The translations under genes were made by a program, and so were the position numbers. The notes under the pieces were generated by a model. The model was not told where the DNA came from and did no database searches. It saw only the letters and a program-made list of their open reading frames with translations. A DNA stretch of 64,000 nucleotides, taken from Seison nebaliae. Its lineage: Eukaryota > Rotifera > Pararotatoria > Seisonacea > Seisonidae. This document shows positions 1 to 14,971 of this stretch, piece by piece. Position 1 is the stretch's first letter. Each line of letters starts with the position of its first letter. The stretch lies in assembly GCA_023231475.1 (NCBI GenBank), contig JALJEE010002539.1:39276-103275 (forward strand). Direction: 5' to 3'.

Positions 1-3000
1 ACAACCATCATGACGGAAAATGAAATGAGCTTCTCATTCGATTGTCGAATAGTTCCCAAACAATTACTTTGAACTCGTCCTTCTTTTTCCTCCTGAATAA
101 TATTTAGCAACGACATTGAAGAATTATTCGTATTTATCGATGAACAAATGAATAGTTAACGATTTTCGTTCGATGCTAATTCAATTTTTGAGAAATACGA
201 ATTCATCAATATCAGATGAAAGGAGAATTAGAAGAATTTACATTTTTTATCAAGATCCTCTAATACAATCTAGTCATTCATTTAATTAGTTTTTTTCCCA
301 TATCTATTCGTCAGCTCGACTTTTCATTTTGTCGTGAGCACTCATGAGACATGGGAAGGCGATATGCAAAACTTTCTCTCCTCTCATAATTTTGTTTCGT
401 CCAGCTAATTAATTTATCTCATTTCGTTTTTTGGTGGCGGAATATTATTATTCGCACTGCAATTTCCATGATGAGACATTGATGATGTCAATTGAATGAA
501 TAAGTCAACGAAAAATAAAATGTAGAAATTGTCGTTGAAGTTGGGGAAGAATGATGTATGTTTAAAGGAAATTTGGTGTTTTATTCCTTCTTTTCTTCCT
601 GTTACGATATGTCATCATTCCATTGAGTTCATTCTTCTGAATAAATTGAAGTTTAATATGTAATATTTATAATTAAGTATAATCTCATTATCTGATTCGA
701 TTCATATCAGAAATCAATTCTGTCTGCTCAATATGTCTATTGTCCATTCAGTTGAATGATACGGAGAATATTGAGAAGAGAAAGAATTCAGGATAATTTG
801 ATGATATTTTAGTGATAAATATTCGAAATTTATTAGAAAAAACATTTTTGTTATTGTTCACTTTCTCAAATAAGTAGAGATGTCTGAGATATGGAACGCA
901 TCTGCTAATTTTCATTAGTACTAAGGAGGAATTATCATTTCGATTAGATATTGTCAAACAATAATTATATCCAGCTAAAATTTCTCATTTAATTTCCGAA
1001 AAATGGAATTGATTGCCAGATATAATTATTAGGTTCATTTTGAAAATAAATGTCCTAAAAATGATAATTGTAAATGTTCAGAAGGAAGGAGAAATTTTTC
1101 CTTGTTATTCAATGACAGGCATAAAATTGGATATCAATTATCACAAGCTAGTCATTGATTATATTTCGTTCAGGAAACAAATCGGCAATAGAATATTTTT
1201 TATTAATACCAAGTAAAAAAATCTGTCGCATATTCATCCAGTTCTTACGAGAAATGCTCAAACTTTTGAAAGTTAAGTAACTTTAAGTAGATGTTTAACT
1301 AGAAAATCAAACTTTTAAAACGATTTCTTCTTCCATTTTGTTAAGTGGATAAGTGACGGAAAATATCAATAAATCGTATTAACGTTCTATCCGTAAGACA
1401 TCCTCAAATATTTGGGAAAGACTTATATAATGAGAAATATTTCAGTTTTCTCATCACTCTAATCGATGATGGAAATGTCTGAATAAATGTCAGAAATATG
1501 GAACATAAAATTCCATGAGACAGTTCTGAATTTAAGTGTAAATTTTTAAATAAATAGTTTCATATATAGACAATTAGGGAAGTTTCACACACCCGTCATC
1601 GTTCGTTAACAAGATAGTATGAACTGAATGTTTACCTCTTAGAAGAATAACCTGCTCGGTGAATATATGTTAAAAAAAAAAGGTTTTCTAATGTCATTGG
1701 GAGAAGTGGCGGGTAAACATTGGAAGAAATGACGAGTTTTTCCCATGATATTCTTCATTACCAAATCGAAAAATAAATGGCGATTCGGAGTAGAAATTAA
1801 ATTAAAATTATGTTCGTTCAGATGGTCAAATAATTGTATCAAATAAGAATGAATGACTCATAATGATGGTTGAGGAATGTAAGAATTTTCGTTTCTCCAA
1901 ATTCTTATATTTATTGATCACGTCATTCATCGTTTGTAATTAATTAAATAGAAATGAATATAAAATAAAAACCGCTTTACAGAGCGATCAATGAACGATC
2001 TATAATAATATTTAAGTTAATTTTTTGGGATTTGTAGTCCGAACGATTAATAAATTTAACTTATATTGATTCTTTCAATGTTCATTTTGAAAATTGTAAC
2101 GTCATTACATTAATCAATGTATCGTTACATTGTAACGATACTAATCAATTTAATCGATTTCACCTTTCACATTTATCAATTACAGAGACTTAGGAAAAAA
2201 ATAAAATATATTATATTGGGTGGACAAACATTTCTCCCATATATTCTAATTATTCCATCAAACTAATAGGTGATAATGAAAGTGATGAAAGAAGGAAAAA
2301 TGAAAAAGAATTGATGAAAAATTGAGTGAAGTTCAATGATATCCATTTTTCTTCTTCGATTTTTAAAGTAATTTGGAGAAGATAATTATTTGCACTGGAG
2401 TTTTAATAAATTCCATTGAGAATGATGATTTGAAGTCGAATAAGATCTTCTTTTGATAGATCATATCTGAAAAACCAATCTTATTTTTAATACAACATTG
2501 AATGGAGGAGGAGGAGGAGGAGTAAGATTTCCAGGGAATGTCCGTTTAATTTCCACCTAACAAAGATAGTATACTTTTGCCTGGATAAAGATTTTCGTAT
2601 GAAGGACGATGTCTATGTAAATGTTTAAAAACATAATATAGACATTTCCATAATAAATTGGTTGAAATGCCAATTCATATAAATGCTATTATCATTATAT
2701 ACAGATTACCATGATTAAAATTGGAAGAGACAGACTTAATTGTCCGATTGGAGAGAAATCCTCCTCAATTGCACTACCTGGCCGACCTGTTAGTGTAGAT
2801 GTTCTACTCAATCTATTTTTATCCACACTTTCTTCCCGAAATATTGCCCGATATAAATATTTGATAAAATTTTCGATTTGCTCGTATAAGTTTTCAAATG
2901 AATTATCATTCCTCTATTTCCTTCTACGACTTTAAAAAACGACGTAAAACTAACGATCTTTTATTTCTTTCCTCTGTTGAGACGAACTTTTTTTTTGTGA

Positions 3001-6000
3001 TAATATTGGTCATTTACTCATGATAATTTGGTTCATTTGCATTATTATCCTCTAGCTCAAATTGCAATATGTATTCTACGGTCATCAAATGGAATATAGT
3101 TCAGTGCTACCTTTCTGAATTACATTAAATGTACTACTTTTACTTTTTATTCCTATGAAAGAGACAAAGACAACGAATTTAGCTCGATAAGAAGGGGGAA
3201 AGCATATTATTTTATGTTATGTAAATTGATGGGAACTTCGTTAAAATTGAACAAATATTAAGAACAATCATTATTTCTGACAATTATGTTTCATCGGATC
3301 TCGTCGTATTTAGGACAATTGCCCAACGGTTCAAAGTATGCTCGCAGTCAGTAAATAAACAATCGCAAATATACAGCCAGTTGTGTGACGAACATGATTA
3401 TTCAATATTCATCTTCCGATATGTTTGTTTATATCAACTAGTAATTGTTGAAGAAGGAAGATATAATTGTCGTGAAATTTATATTTCCGAATGAAATCGA
3501 ATTTCAATAGGAAATATTTACATCATTTCGATTATATCTCTCCATTCTGTCATCTCAACTTATCTTCAACCTTCTTGTCCATCCGACTCATAATACTTCA
3601 TTCACTTGTCGAGAATTTCATTCAGTTTCTCAACAAATTAAAGAGAAACCATTTCTTTTTTGTTTAACACTTCACTTTTTGTTATCTCGTTCCATCACTG
3701 GACATTAAATAAATCGAAAACGAAATTTTCTCGTTGATTTCCTGATTAATCGATCGACTGAAAAGTTTCTCTCACCAGTTGTCATTCAAAGAGTAGTTTC
3801 ATTATGTTCTTTTAAATGTGAGATATTCTTGAACTGTTTCTCAAAAGTGTTTCTTTTCATGAATAAATCTCGAATGAAAATGTTGTTCGTATAATAATGA
3901 TGATAGTGAGTGCCGAAAACATCGGCCCGATTTGTCATGTCGTTCCATCTAACTCTATGTATTCCCTGATTCTGGCAGAATAAATAGTAAATTTGCAAAA
4001 TGGTTCTGCAAATTCACATGAGTGAAAGTGCACCCAATATTGTTCTCATTAGATGTTTTCTTTATTGAGAACCTTCAGAGAAAATCGCATAAAAGTAGTT
4101 TGACCTCTTAAAAAATATAAGTTCTATTATATTCTATTGTAAGAAATTGTAAGAGAAATAGCGAATCATAGTGACTAAATCATCCGGTACCAAATAATTT
4201 CCAATTTCAAACCAATTAACGAATAAAACTTATCAAAAATTTTAAATTATGTTTAATATGTATAATCGTCTGATTTAAAACCGGTTTTATATTCATGAAA
4301 AGTGAATTTTAAATTTTTTTTCTGGGACCGGTTCCAATACCGCTTTATTTAACATATTACAGACTTTGTAAGAAAAATTTGTTATTAAGAAAATATGTTT
4401 AATTGTTATGGTGAATTTCCTCTCGCATGTTCTTATTTTGGATGGTTAGGAAAGTTTAAGGTTCGAATTTTGTGCGCAACAAACTTGCGTGGTTATTCGC
4501 CGATTAGTTTATGTAATCTTTAAGGTTGATAAAATAGTTTTTCTTCAGATTAAAAGAATCATCTTCCGATATTTTTTCATTTTATATTTATCAATTTTTT
4601 AAGGACAATCAATCACTGTAAGATTGTTGTTTAAGCAATACATTTATTTCCATCCATGATGGTGAGCGAATACAAAAATGAATTTATATAAGACGATTAT
4701 ATTCCATATTGCTCACACAACCGTCAACCACTCTAACAGAATAGAATGATAACCTCCTTCGTATAGTATGGAGTTCATATTATGAACATAGACACGCACG
4801 CACTCTTTCACACACACACACACATATACACATAGACACACAAATAGACACACACAGATCTACACACAGACACCCTTGTGCGAAAGGAAAATGTATTTGT
4901 ATAGTCAAATATCCCCTAGATGGAGAGCAGTGGGGGGTAGTATTAGGAGGGGGCACAAGATCTAATAAAGAAGGAAGAAGAGGAGGAAGAATGATAAGTG
5001 AAAAATAAGAGTGAGAGATACACAAGAATGGACGTACGAGACTGTCCATCGCACTCTAATATCTAGGCATATGAATGTATACATATAATCGTCTAACTAC
5101 CACCAGATGCAATCATGTAATTAGATTTTTTATAGAACGATATACATATACGAACATCGTCACTTATCAGTAGAAGAATAATCGTCATATTTCGTAATTA
5201 TGTCTTTTTTTATGAATCGGAAATCTTCTTTCTGTCTCCTTTTTCTGTGGATTATATTCTCTCACTTCCAATGGTGAGTGATCTATTTGGTGTATTAACT
5301 TCTTCCGCTCAAGGTAACTCCGTTATTGAGCATTAGAAAACAAATGAAAGTTTACTCTCATTAGAGTATTAGTGAATGCACATAAAGTATATCGGAATGA
5401 ATTAGGCGATTTCATAATTTTAATGCTCCATTTCATGCGAAAGTTGCTGACGTGAATTGATTTTCTCTTTCGTTCCTATGTCATCTTTGAGATAAGTTTG
5501 TCATTAATTTCCACATTCTACTTAAATTAATATTTCGAGGGAATGTTTACTACGACTTCCTTCCAATACGAACGATCTTTGATGTGAATGAGCAGAAAAG
5601 AACTGAAAGGTCAGCAGATCGGATAGTTGGGAGTGTCCAACATATTTTCCTTTTCCACCAACTTGTCTGAGTAATAACAAAAAACTTATTTCTCTCTTCT
5701 ACATCTGTTACCTTATCATAACTATTCGGTTGACGAGTTCATAATGAGGAGAACTGACGAAATTCTATCATTACAATTCCAACAATTATTTTATTGTTCA
5801 TCATCAATTCTCTTCTATTCTACTTTCTTTCTTCGTTATTCTCTTCCTCTATTCTCTTCTTGCACTTTTCGCCTCAAACAATTCCTTCCGTGTTTATATA
5901 TAATTCAATAACTCACTAAATATTCTCCCCATTAAACAATCGATATTATTCCACGTAATTTGCGGAATGTCACAATTTTTACTGAGGAAACAGAAAAGGA

Positions 6001-6332
6001 AATTATTAATAGAAAACGATCATCACACAACTTCTATCCTTCTCATTCATCTTTTCTTCCAAACAATTTTCATCATTTGTATTTTTCAAACTATTTTTAT
6101 CATTTTTACTTTTCGAACTATTTTCATCCTTTTTTTTTATTTTTCAAATAATTTCCATGTTTTTTTTTATCTTTCAAATAATTTCCATCATTTTCATTCG
6201 ATTTCTCGAATTTGTCACCAAAATGATCTAAAATGTAATTCGTTCTCTCTTCTCAGATTCTCCTTCTTAAACATTCGAAGAAGTAATAGATCTATTAGGG
6301 AAGCATTTGAGAAGATTTATCAGAATCTTCGA
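1..6332. other. Gene-poor AT-rich region, no confident gene
   Basis: No open frame here resembles a family I know, and the frames present are short and of low complexity. It contains a CA-rich microsatellite (about 4807-4870) and a short GGA run near 2505-2522. The last few hundred bases before RAF are T-rich and probably non-coding leader or intron of that gene. A frame at 2711-2935, preceded by a plausible acceptor at about 2705, has a faint resemblance to a ligand-gated channel exon, but nothing around it supports a gene. Small exons of a neighbouring gene could be hidden here. Confidence 0.5.
4807..4870. repeat. CA-rich microsatellite
   Basis: An imperfect CA dinucleotide run broken by TA, GA and AA steps. 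It lies in non-coding DNA. The reverse-strand frame across it (Val/Cys-rich) is an artefact of the repeat. Confidence 0.85.
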
Positions 6333-8357
6333 ATGCTCATTTCTAATTATAAGAATCGATCGCGTTTCGGCACACAATCGCCGATGAAGGCAAGGTCGAC
6401 TTCACGTGATAACAATTTTCAGAATGCTTTCTTAGCCGTCCTCTATCCAGACGGAAGCACATCCAAACATTGTCCAAAGAATAACGAGTCATTCCAAGAT
6501 ATACTCGAACGTCCCATGACAATCAGAAGTCTCGATATTAATCGTTGCGACATAGTTCGTATGGTGTCGAAAGAGAAGAGTGAGATCGTTCCATTCTCCT
6601 TCCGAGCGTCATTATGTCAAGGTGAGAGTATCATCATTCATAATCGTTCAGATGGACATCGAATGGTTATCATCTCATTTTCATTTTGTCGACGAAATAT
6701 CTGTTTCCATTTTTCCAGGAAAAATCATCAGGAAAACGATGTCGACTATGTAACAAGAAGAGACGTGGTGCTACACTCTTCACCAGCGGCCATATGATGA
6801 GATGTTCGATTTGTCATTTATACGCTCATGACGATTGTCCATACAACACTTATCCTTGTGTGACGTTAGTATTGAAATGGAATATGAAAAGAAAATCATT
6901 GTTATTCCAGTCCGAGAACTATGTCGATTCCGATGAAAACGACAAAACCCAATCTCATAAGTTCAATGGTAACGAACGTTATAACACAACCACAACAAAT
7001 GCCCATCATAAGCACCACCCATTCTCAAACTTCCATGACCACTATCATGAGAACAACATCATCCGAAGCTGTTATTCCATCACCCAATTTGAATCGATCG
7101 AATAATTCTCCTTCAAATCGACCTGATCATCCAAAGAAATCACATAAACATTCAGTTTATTTCCTTTCTTCTTTCTCATTTACTCATTCCCATTTAGAGA
7201 AGTCGAATGAATGACAACGCTTTAGATGATATCGAGATAACAGATGAGAAGATCGGATCCGGTTCTTATGGTACCGTTTATAAAGGCAAATCCATCTTAT
7301 TCGGTTCTTACTCTTTCATCTCACAAAAATTATTTTTATTATATATTTAATTATATTATTTAATTTTAGGAACGGTAGCTATTAAACAATTGAATGTGAA
7401 GAATCCGAGTGTCAAACAAAGAAAAGCTTTCAACAACGAAGTCGCAATGTTGAGGTTTACCAATTTTCAATATCTCTCGAATATTTCAATAATTTTAATG
7501 AACATTTTATAATTTGTAGGAAGACAAGACATGACAATGTTCTATTTTATATTCGTTGCATCGAAGACCAAACATTGGGAATAGTGACGGAATGGTGTCG
7601 TGGTAATACACTCTACCATCATCTCTACTTCTCCCAAAAGACGAATTGGCAAATCGAGAAATTATTAGACATCTCCTATCAGATCTCCATCGGCATGGGA
7701 TATCTTCACGCTAAAAATATTATTCATCGCGATTTGAAATCAAAGAATATTTTCCTCGTTTCTGGTGAACATACACCATCGAAATGGTGCGTGAAAATTG
7801 GAGATTTCGGATTGGCCACCATTAAGAACGGTTGGAAAGATAAAGAGAAGACAAAGAACGGAAACGGTCGACAGAGGAATCGAGTGAAACCGCCATGTCA
7901 ACCGCCCGGTACCGTTCACTGGATGTCACCCGAAGTCATACGAGGTAGAGGTGATGATCCATATTCTACTAAATCTGATGTATATAGTTATGGTGTTGTT
8001 TTATACGAATTGATGACCGGTGAATTACCATACGCTGATTACGAAGCGAATCAAGTTCTCTTCTATCTCTCTTCTCAATTTTATTCTTCTTATAAATTGT
8101 TAGATTATTTTCAAAGTGGGATCTAATCAATTACGTCCGGATGTATCTAGAGTACGACCAGAGACGCCTCGTTTCATCATCGACATTATGCACAGTTGCT
8201 ACAAAGCAGAAGAGAACGAACGATTGACATTCGAAGAAGTTTCTCATTTCTATTCACTCTCACACAACAATTATTTAATTTTTAAATCAATTAGATTAAT
8301 TTAATTTTCGATAAAGAACTCGCGAGTAACACGACGTCGATTGAAGAAGCTTTATAG
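6333..8357 (+). CDS. RAF: RAF-family serine/threonine kinase
   Basis: A RAF kinase couples RAS-GTP to MEK phosphorylation in the ERK pathway. The model has eight exons: 6333-6665, 6719-6864, 6911-7154, 7198-7303, 7370-7454, 7520-8054, 8104-8238, 8295-8357. All phases agree and it gives about 548 residues. Seen in order: a RAS-binding-like segment (from about residue 30), a C1 zinc domain with CRLC, CSIC, H and C ligands, a Ser/Thr/Pro-rich linker, and a kinase domain. The kinase has the glycine loop GSGSYGTVYKG, VAIK, KTRHDN, HRDLKSKN and a DFG followed by GLAT. APE is replaced by SPE, and the activation loop is about a dozen residues longer than usual. The C-terminal TTSIEEAL sits where RAFs have their 14-3-3 site. 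The first Met is the one just before the conserved part; upstream frame is T-rich low-complexity sequence. RBD plus C1 favours RAF over KSR. Confidence 0.9.
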
Positions 8358-8931
8358 CCCACTCATATTCAGTGTCATATCAATCAATTCTTTATTTTGG
8401 TGAGGGAGCAATCAAATCAAATTGTAAATTTTTATTTATTTCAAACGGAAACCATCTGAACACATTTTATACGTTTTCCCTTTCTTTTTCAATATTTATT
8501 TATTGAGAAAATTATATGATAATTAAATGACAGTGAAAAAAATTCTTTTTGGAATTTATGAATTTTAATAAATTTTAAAAGTTTTTTTTATTCAACAACC
8601 AAAATAATTAAGTATTGAAAGAAATTATCTTAATTATTCTATTGGATTTTAAGGCAAATTGGAATTCAGTTTGTTGATATGTGAGAGAATTATTTTAAAA
8701 TAAATCATTTGATGGATTTTACTGTAAAGCAATCTCATTTGAAAAATTGGCTTATATGTGAGATTGGTTAAGCTAAAAATTTGAAAAATTTGAATTTGTT
8801 TTCGAAATGAGATAAAGAAAGAAACGAATTCGTTTTGTTTTGTGATTTGATTGAGGCACGTTTATATTATATTTCATCATTTGACCGAACCAACTATCGT
8901 TTCGGCACAACATTATTGAGAATAAAAAAGA
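8358..8931. other. Intergenic, RAF to SDAD1
   Basis: AT-rich spacer of 574 bases between two forward genes. It probably holds the RAF 3' end and the SDAD1 promoter. I see no ORF or motif of note. Confidence 0.5.
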
Positions 8932-11091
8932 ATGGTGAAAGTAAAGAAAGTGAGAGAGGAGGAGTTCAATCATGTTCTCAAACAAGTCTCCAACAAAATG
9001 GGACGAGATTTGACTCTTCCTGAATTGCGTGAGAAGATTCTTCAAGATGATGATAAGGAAACTTATTTGGACGAATATCTTGTGGAATTGGAGAAATTGG
9101 ATGCACAATTTCTTTTGGCCATCGAACGTCCCAACGAGATCATCGATCACAAATTGATGATATTGATGAATTTCATTTGTCAGTTAAGTGGATCATATGG
9201 GAAGGAATCGAAGTGGATGGTGGAGAAGATCATCGACAATTCATATCATATCGTCAATCAATTGACTTCAACTACTTATCGATTAGCGTATGTTCAATGT
9301 CTGATAAATATTCGATCATTCTCGAAAAATCGTTTACTTACCACATTGAAGTTGTTAGAGCATCTCCTCAAATTCTACGAATTGAAAGATAAACGACTTC
9401 GTCTCTATATCAGAAATTTCATGCGGAAAGAATTAAAGAGAATTTTCTCGTCGAAACGTCGTCGTCAAATGCATGATGGTGAGAAAATCAGGAAATATTT
9501 ATTTTCCATTTTAAGATCAACTAATTCTACGTTTAATGAACGATGTGATTGTATGATTTTTAATTTAATCATTCGAATGTATCGAACGGGTATATGGGCC
9601 GATATGGAAACGGCGAATTTCATTTCAGACAATTCTTTCTCAACTCAATCCAAATTACAATTGTTGGCATTAAATTTCATTTCGGATACAAAATTGAAAA
9701 ATGAAAAGAAGATCTTATCGGATGGAGAAGAAGACGATGATGAGAATGGAGATAGAGAAGATGACGATAAAGAATTGGAATCATTAGAAATTGAGAAGAA
9801 AAATGTTCAACAATTGTTAATGTCACAGAAAGTGAAAAAAGTGAAAAAAACGAAACATTCACAGAAGAAATACGAGAAGATGATGGAGAATATTCAAAGG
9901 AAACGGAAATTGGTCAAAAATCTCAACCATCAGAAACAGATCGGATTATCCATCATTCAAAGATTGAATAATCCGACGGCGTTTGTGGAGAAATTGTTCG
10001 ATCTTATTCAAAAGAAGATGAATCATCTCAATCTCCTCACTCAACAGAAGATGACGAGACGATTATTAATCGTGGATATTATGGGGAAAATTATGAATTA
10101 TTATAAGCTTAATTTCCCATCAATTATTAATTATCTCATTAAACAATTACAACCATCATCTACCGGTGTCATTCGATTATTGACAGCAGCTGTTCAATGT
10201 GTTCCTGATCATTCTCCTGATTTCAATCTGACACAATATGACGAAATGGTTGATCGATTATCGATGACCATTTGTAATAACTTCATTAGTGAACATAATA
10301 ATATCGAGATCATCCTCACCGGTTTTAATACCATCCTACAAATTTGCTATCGATCACCTTATTCGATCAATGAAGATCTCATCAACGATCTTTGTCAATA
10401 TGTGACGTATAATAAAGATAAGAATGTGATGAGAAAAGCGAGAGAACTCATCAATTTCTATATGGTGAATGCATCAGATATGTTAGCCTCTAAATGGAAA
10501 TCGAATGAACAAATGAAGACGATTTTGGAAAAAGAGAAAATTCAGTTAGCGAATAAAAAACGATTTGAGAAACAGTTAGAGGAAGTTCAAAAACAAAAAT
10601 CATCACTCATTCATTCGACGGTAACATCGAAACGTATCAAACGATTAGAGAAACGAGAATTATTCCTTCTCAGTAAAATTCATCGATATCGACAACAAAT
10701 CGATCGATTAATCGACCACGACAATAATCGTATCATTCCCGCCGCTTATGACGTCTTGTTGGACGAGGAGATGAAAGATGATTTGACAGAGAAAGATTTC
10801 CTCTCTTCCACCATCTTATCTGATACGGAATTCCGAAAGATTCGTCGAGAACAATTGAAACGAGAGACAGTAGTGGCTGATAAAGAGAAAATGAAGAAAG
10901 AAGAATTTCATGTGAAATTTCAAAAAGAGAATGGTGAGATTGAGGAAGTGACTTTGAAAGAAGTTCCAAAACGACTCAGAAAAGTAGTGACGAATGAGAA
11001 AGATTATAAGAATTTAATGAAACGAATCGATGCAGCTCGAAATGATGATGGTGAAGAAAATGACGATGATGAAGATGAAGATGAAGATGAA

Positions 11092-11122
<31 letters not shown>

Positions 11123-11562
11123 GTTATGAGATAGATGAAAAAGATGAATTATTAGTTGAATTGACGAAGAATATGAATAAAAGAAAAGATGGAGAATCTG
11201 ATTCAGAAAACGATGATGATGATGATGATGATGAAGAAGATGATCAATTCAGTGGTCTCAAATCTGAATTCGTATCGATGGCAGATATTGGTCGTGTGCG
11301 AGTGAAGCGTGCACATGACAAAGCGAATCGATTGAAGAAAGTGATGGAAGGACGAGAAGATCGCGAGAAATTTACTGGAGCGAAGAACAAGAAGAAAGTG
11401 CAACGATGTGGATTGATGGCGGGATTGTCGAACAAACAACAGAATAAAAAGAAGAATTGGTCCATGCTCCAACACAAAGTAAAGAGTGGAAGAAATCGAC
11501 GATCATTTTCCGAGAAACAACGATCATTAAAAGCGTCGTTATTGAAGAGATTGAAATCATAA
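8932..11562 (+). CDS. SDAD1: SDA1 homolog, 60S ribosome biogenesis
   Basis: SDA1 proteins act in the nucleolus and nucleus in maturation and export of the pre-60S subunit. This is a single uninterrupted frame of 876 residues starting at the first Met. The N-terminal half has the family pattern: an LPELREKI-type start, long helical repeats and the segment with CMIFNLIIRMYRTGIW. The middle has a KDKNVMRKARELI-like block that aligns with the SDA1 KDKNVMMSAR region. Acidic runs encoded by GAT repeats (11042-11131 and 11212-11241) lie in the usual acidic C-terminal part. The extreme end, RRSFSEKQRSLKASLLKRLKS, matches the diagnostic SDA1 tail. Human SDAD1 is about 690 residues; the excess is in charged linkers. 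It is the first gene of a tight forward cluster. Confidence 0.9.
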
Positions 11563-11588
11563 ATTTTTTTCCTTAATTCATTTTTTCT

Positions 11589-11620
11589 TTTTTTTTTCTT
11601 TCCAAATTAGATTTCTTCAG
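11589..11620 (+). promoter_or_regulatory. Polypyrimidine-AG just upstream of C1QBP start
   Basis: The 64-base gap between the SDAD1 stop and the C1QBP ATG contains a long T/C tract followed by TTCAG, ending six bases before the ATG. No AATAAA is present in the gap. This looks like a splice acceptor with no upstream exon of its own, as expected for trans-splicing inside an operon. It could instead be part of an unseen leader intron. Confidence 0.4.
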
Positions 11621-11626
11621 AAAAAA

Positions 11627-12457
11627 ATGTTCAGGAATTGTTTAAAACTTATTTCTTCTCCATCAATTCTCATTCGACCGAAATTGATGAATGTCACATC
11701 GATTGCTCCGAAATTTTTGTCGACTTCAAATGTGAAGAAAAATGATGAGATTATCACGTCCAAATCGTTAAGTGATTTAAAAATATTTTTGGATGAAGAA
11801 ATCGATCTAGAGAAACAACAATTGACTTTCAAAGCGAAAGACGTTATTCCCAATATCGAAGGATTTCGACATACGTTCGACGGTGCAAATGTCGTTTTAA
11901 CGAAAGAAACGTCGAATGAATCGATCGTCGTCAATTTCAATATTAACAGTAGTGTTGATGCAGATCAGATGGAAGGAGAGAATGAAGACGATTTAAATGA
12001 TGTAACGACAAATCAACAGACTCAACAACAAACACCAGATGGACAACAACAAAATAATCAAGAACCGATTCCTGATATGAAATCTAGACCAACTTTCACT
12101 GTCGACATTAAAAAAACAAATAATGGGAAAGTTCTCTCATTTGTTTGTTCTTTCCTCCCTCAAGAATTCCATCCAACAACTGATGCACCCGAAGGAACTC
12201 CTTCAAATCAACAATTATTGGCACCAGAAGATTTCCAAATCGACGAACTCACCGTTCACGATGGTGAATGGAACGAGAAAACTTACAGTACCGATGGCGC
12301 TGTACTCGATGGGAATTTATATGATAAATTATTGAGTGTATTAGAAGAACGTGGAATTGGTGAACAATTTGCTAATAGTCTCGCCAACTTTTCTACCGCT
12401 TATGAACATCTTCAATATGTTCGACTACTTGAAAAATTACGAGAATTCTCTTCTTAA
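11627..12457 (+). CDS. C1QBP: Mitochondrial matrix p32/MAM33 protein
   Basis: p32 (C1QBP, gC1qR) is an acidic, trimeric mitochondrial matrix protein needed for mitoribosome function and oxidative metabolism. This intronless frame is 276 residues, close to human p32 (282). The N-terminus is basic and hydroxylated (MFRNCLKLISSPS...), as for a matrix targeting peptide. The C-terminal half carries the fold's signature: a beta segment with FVCSFLPQEF, then YDKLLSVLEERGIGEQFANSL and the final helices with STAYEHLQYVRLLEKL. A Gln/Asn-rich loop (residues about 120-145) lies in the acidic loop region of the family. The start is only 64 bases after SDAD1. Confidence 0.92.
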   Translation: MFRNCLKLISSPSILIRPKLMNVTSIAPKFLSTSNVKKNDEIITSKSLSDLKIFLDEEIDLEKQQLTFKAKDVIPNIEGFRHTFDGANVVLTKETSNESIVVNFNINSSVDADQMEGENEDDLNDVTTNQQTQQQTPDGQQQNNQEPIPDMKSRPTFTVDIKKTNNGKVLSFVCSFLPQEFHPTTDAPEGTPSNQQLLAPEDFQIDELTVHDGEWNEKTYSTDGAVLDGNLYDKLLSVLEERGIGEQFANSLANFSTAYEHLQYVRLLEKLREFSS

Positions 12458-12531
12458 AACAACAACAAAATTTATGATTTTTTTTTATAACAAAATTTCA
12501 CTTTCACTTGTTATCATTGTTATTATTTAGA

Positions 12532-12549
12532 TTTTTTTTTCTCGATCAG
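12532..12549 (+). promoter_or_regulatory. Polypyrimidine-AG upstream of PHF5A start
   Basis: A T-run followed by CTCGATCAG ends 13 bases before the PHF5A ATG, inside the 105-base gap after C1QBP. It has the form of a splice acceptor. No AATAAA lies in this gap. It is either a trans-splice site or the end of a short leader intron. Confidence 0.35.
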
Positions 12550-12562
12550 TTTTTCCATTTAA

Positions 12563-12943
12563 ATGGCGAAACATCATCCTGATCTTATATTTTGCAGGAA
12601 ACAACCGGGTGTCGCCATTGGTCGTTTATGTGAGAAATGTGATGGGAAATGTGTCATTTGTGATTCATATGTTCGACCTGCAACTCTTGTCCGAATATGT
12701 GATGAATGCAATTACGGCTCCTATCAAGGAAGATGTGTCGTGTGTGGTGGAATTGGAATCAGTGACGCTTATTATTGTCGCAGTTGTACCTTACAAGAGA
12801 AAGATGTTTGTTTATTTCTTTTCTTTTCATTTGTAATTTTTTTCTCAATTCAGAGAGATGGTTGTCCGAAAATAGTCAATTTAGGCAGCGCCAAAACTGA
12901 TCTGTTCTATGAAAGGAAACGATATTCTTTTAAAAAAACGTGA
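12563..12943 (+). CDS. PHF5A: PHF5A/SF3B14b, U2 snRNP SF3b subunit
   Basis: PHF5A is a small zinc-knot protein of the SF3b complex that helps U2 snRNP recognise the branch point. Exons are 12563-12805 and 12854-12943 with a 48-base phase-0 intron. The product is 110 residues, exactly the human length. The start [20 protein letters not shown] and all the CxxC pairs ([23 protein letters not shown]) are intact. The intron is defined precisely because removing it joins QEKD to [11 protein letters not shown], as in all orthologues. It is one of the most conserved proteins in the window. Confidence 0.98.
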   Translation: MAKHHPDLIFCRKQPGVAIGRLCEKCDGKCVICDSYVRPATLVRICDECNYGSYQGRCVVCGGIGISDAYYCRSCTLQEKDVCLFLFFSFVIFFSIQRDGCPKIVNLGSAKTDLFYERKRYSFKKT

Positions 12944-13297
12944 AATTAACGGAAATTAATGAGAATCTCAATCTTTTCCTTTTGTTCTATATCCATTTCC
13001 ATCTAATTCTTTAATTTTGTAAATAAAAAATTTTAATTTTTTTAATCGATTTCTATCAAATTTCCACAAATCAATAAATGTCATGAGAATTCCATAAATC
13101 GATTATTATCGTCAGAAATCTACAATTCTACAATTATGAGAATTGATTAAGTAATTTAGAGAACTTTGGGAAATATGAAAGGTGAAAAGAAAAGTTAATT
13201 ATCGATAATTATTTTGAAATTTTTGAAAATGGAAAATTATTTTGATAAAATGGCTAAGTTGGAGAAATAAATTAAGGGTAAATAAAGAACGTGAAAG
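12944..13297. other. Intergenic, PHF5A to DUS2
   Basis: A 354-base AT-rich spacer within the forward cluster. An AATAAA-type hexamer occurs near 13020-13028. No ORF or clear acceptor lies next to the DUS2 start. Confidence 0.5.

Positions 13298-14971
<1,674 letters not shown>

Noticed and set aside
2711-2935. Possible ligand-gated ion channel exon (a PGRPVSVDVLL-type string after an acceptor-like site)
   Set aside because: Only about 15 residues resemble the family, the diagnostic Cys-loop and membrane segments are not found nearby, and AT-rich DNA gives such matches by chance.
4455-4485. tRNA B-box-like GGTTCGAATTT
   Set aside because: No pairing T-stem, no acceptor stem and no A box at a workable distance.
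4780-5049. 89-codon reverse frame rich in Val and Cys
   Set aside because: It is the translation of the CA microsatellite and has no conserved features.
11203-11477. Overlapping reverse frames within SDAD1
   Set aside because: They are shadows of the GAT-repeat-encoded acidic region of the SDAD1 gene.
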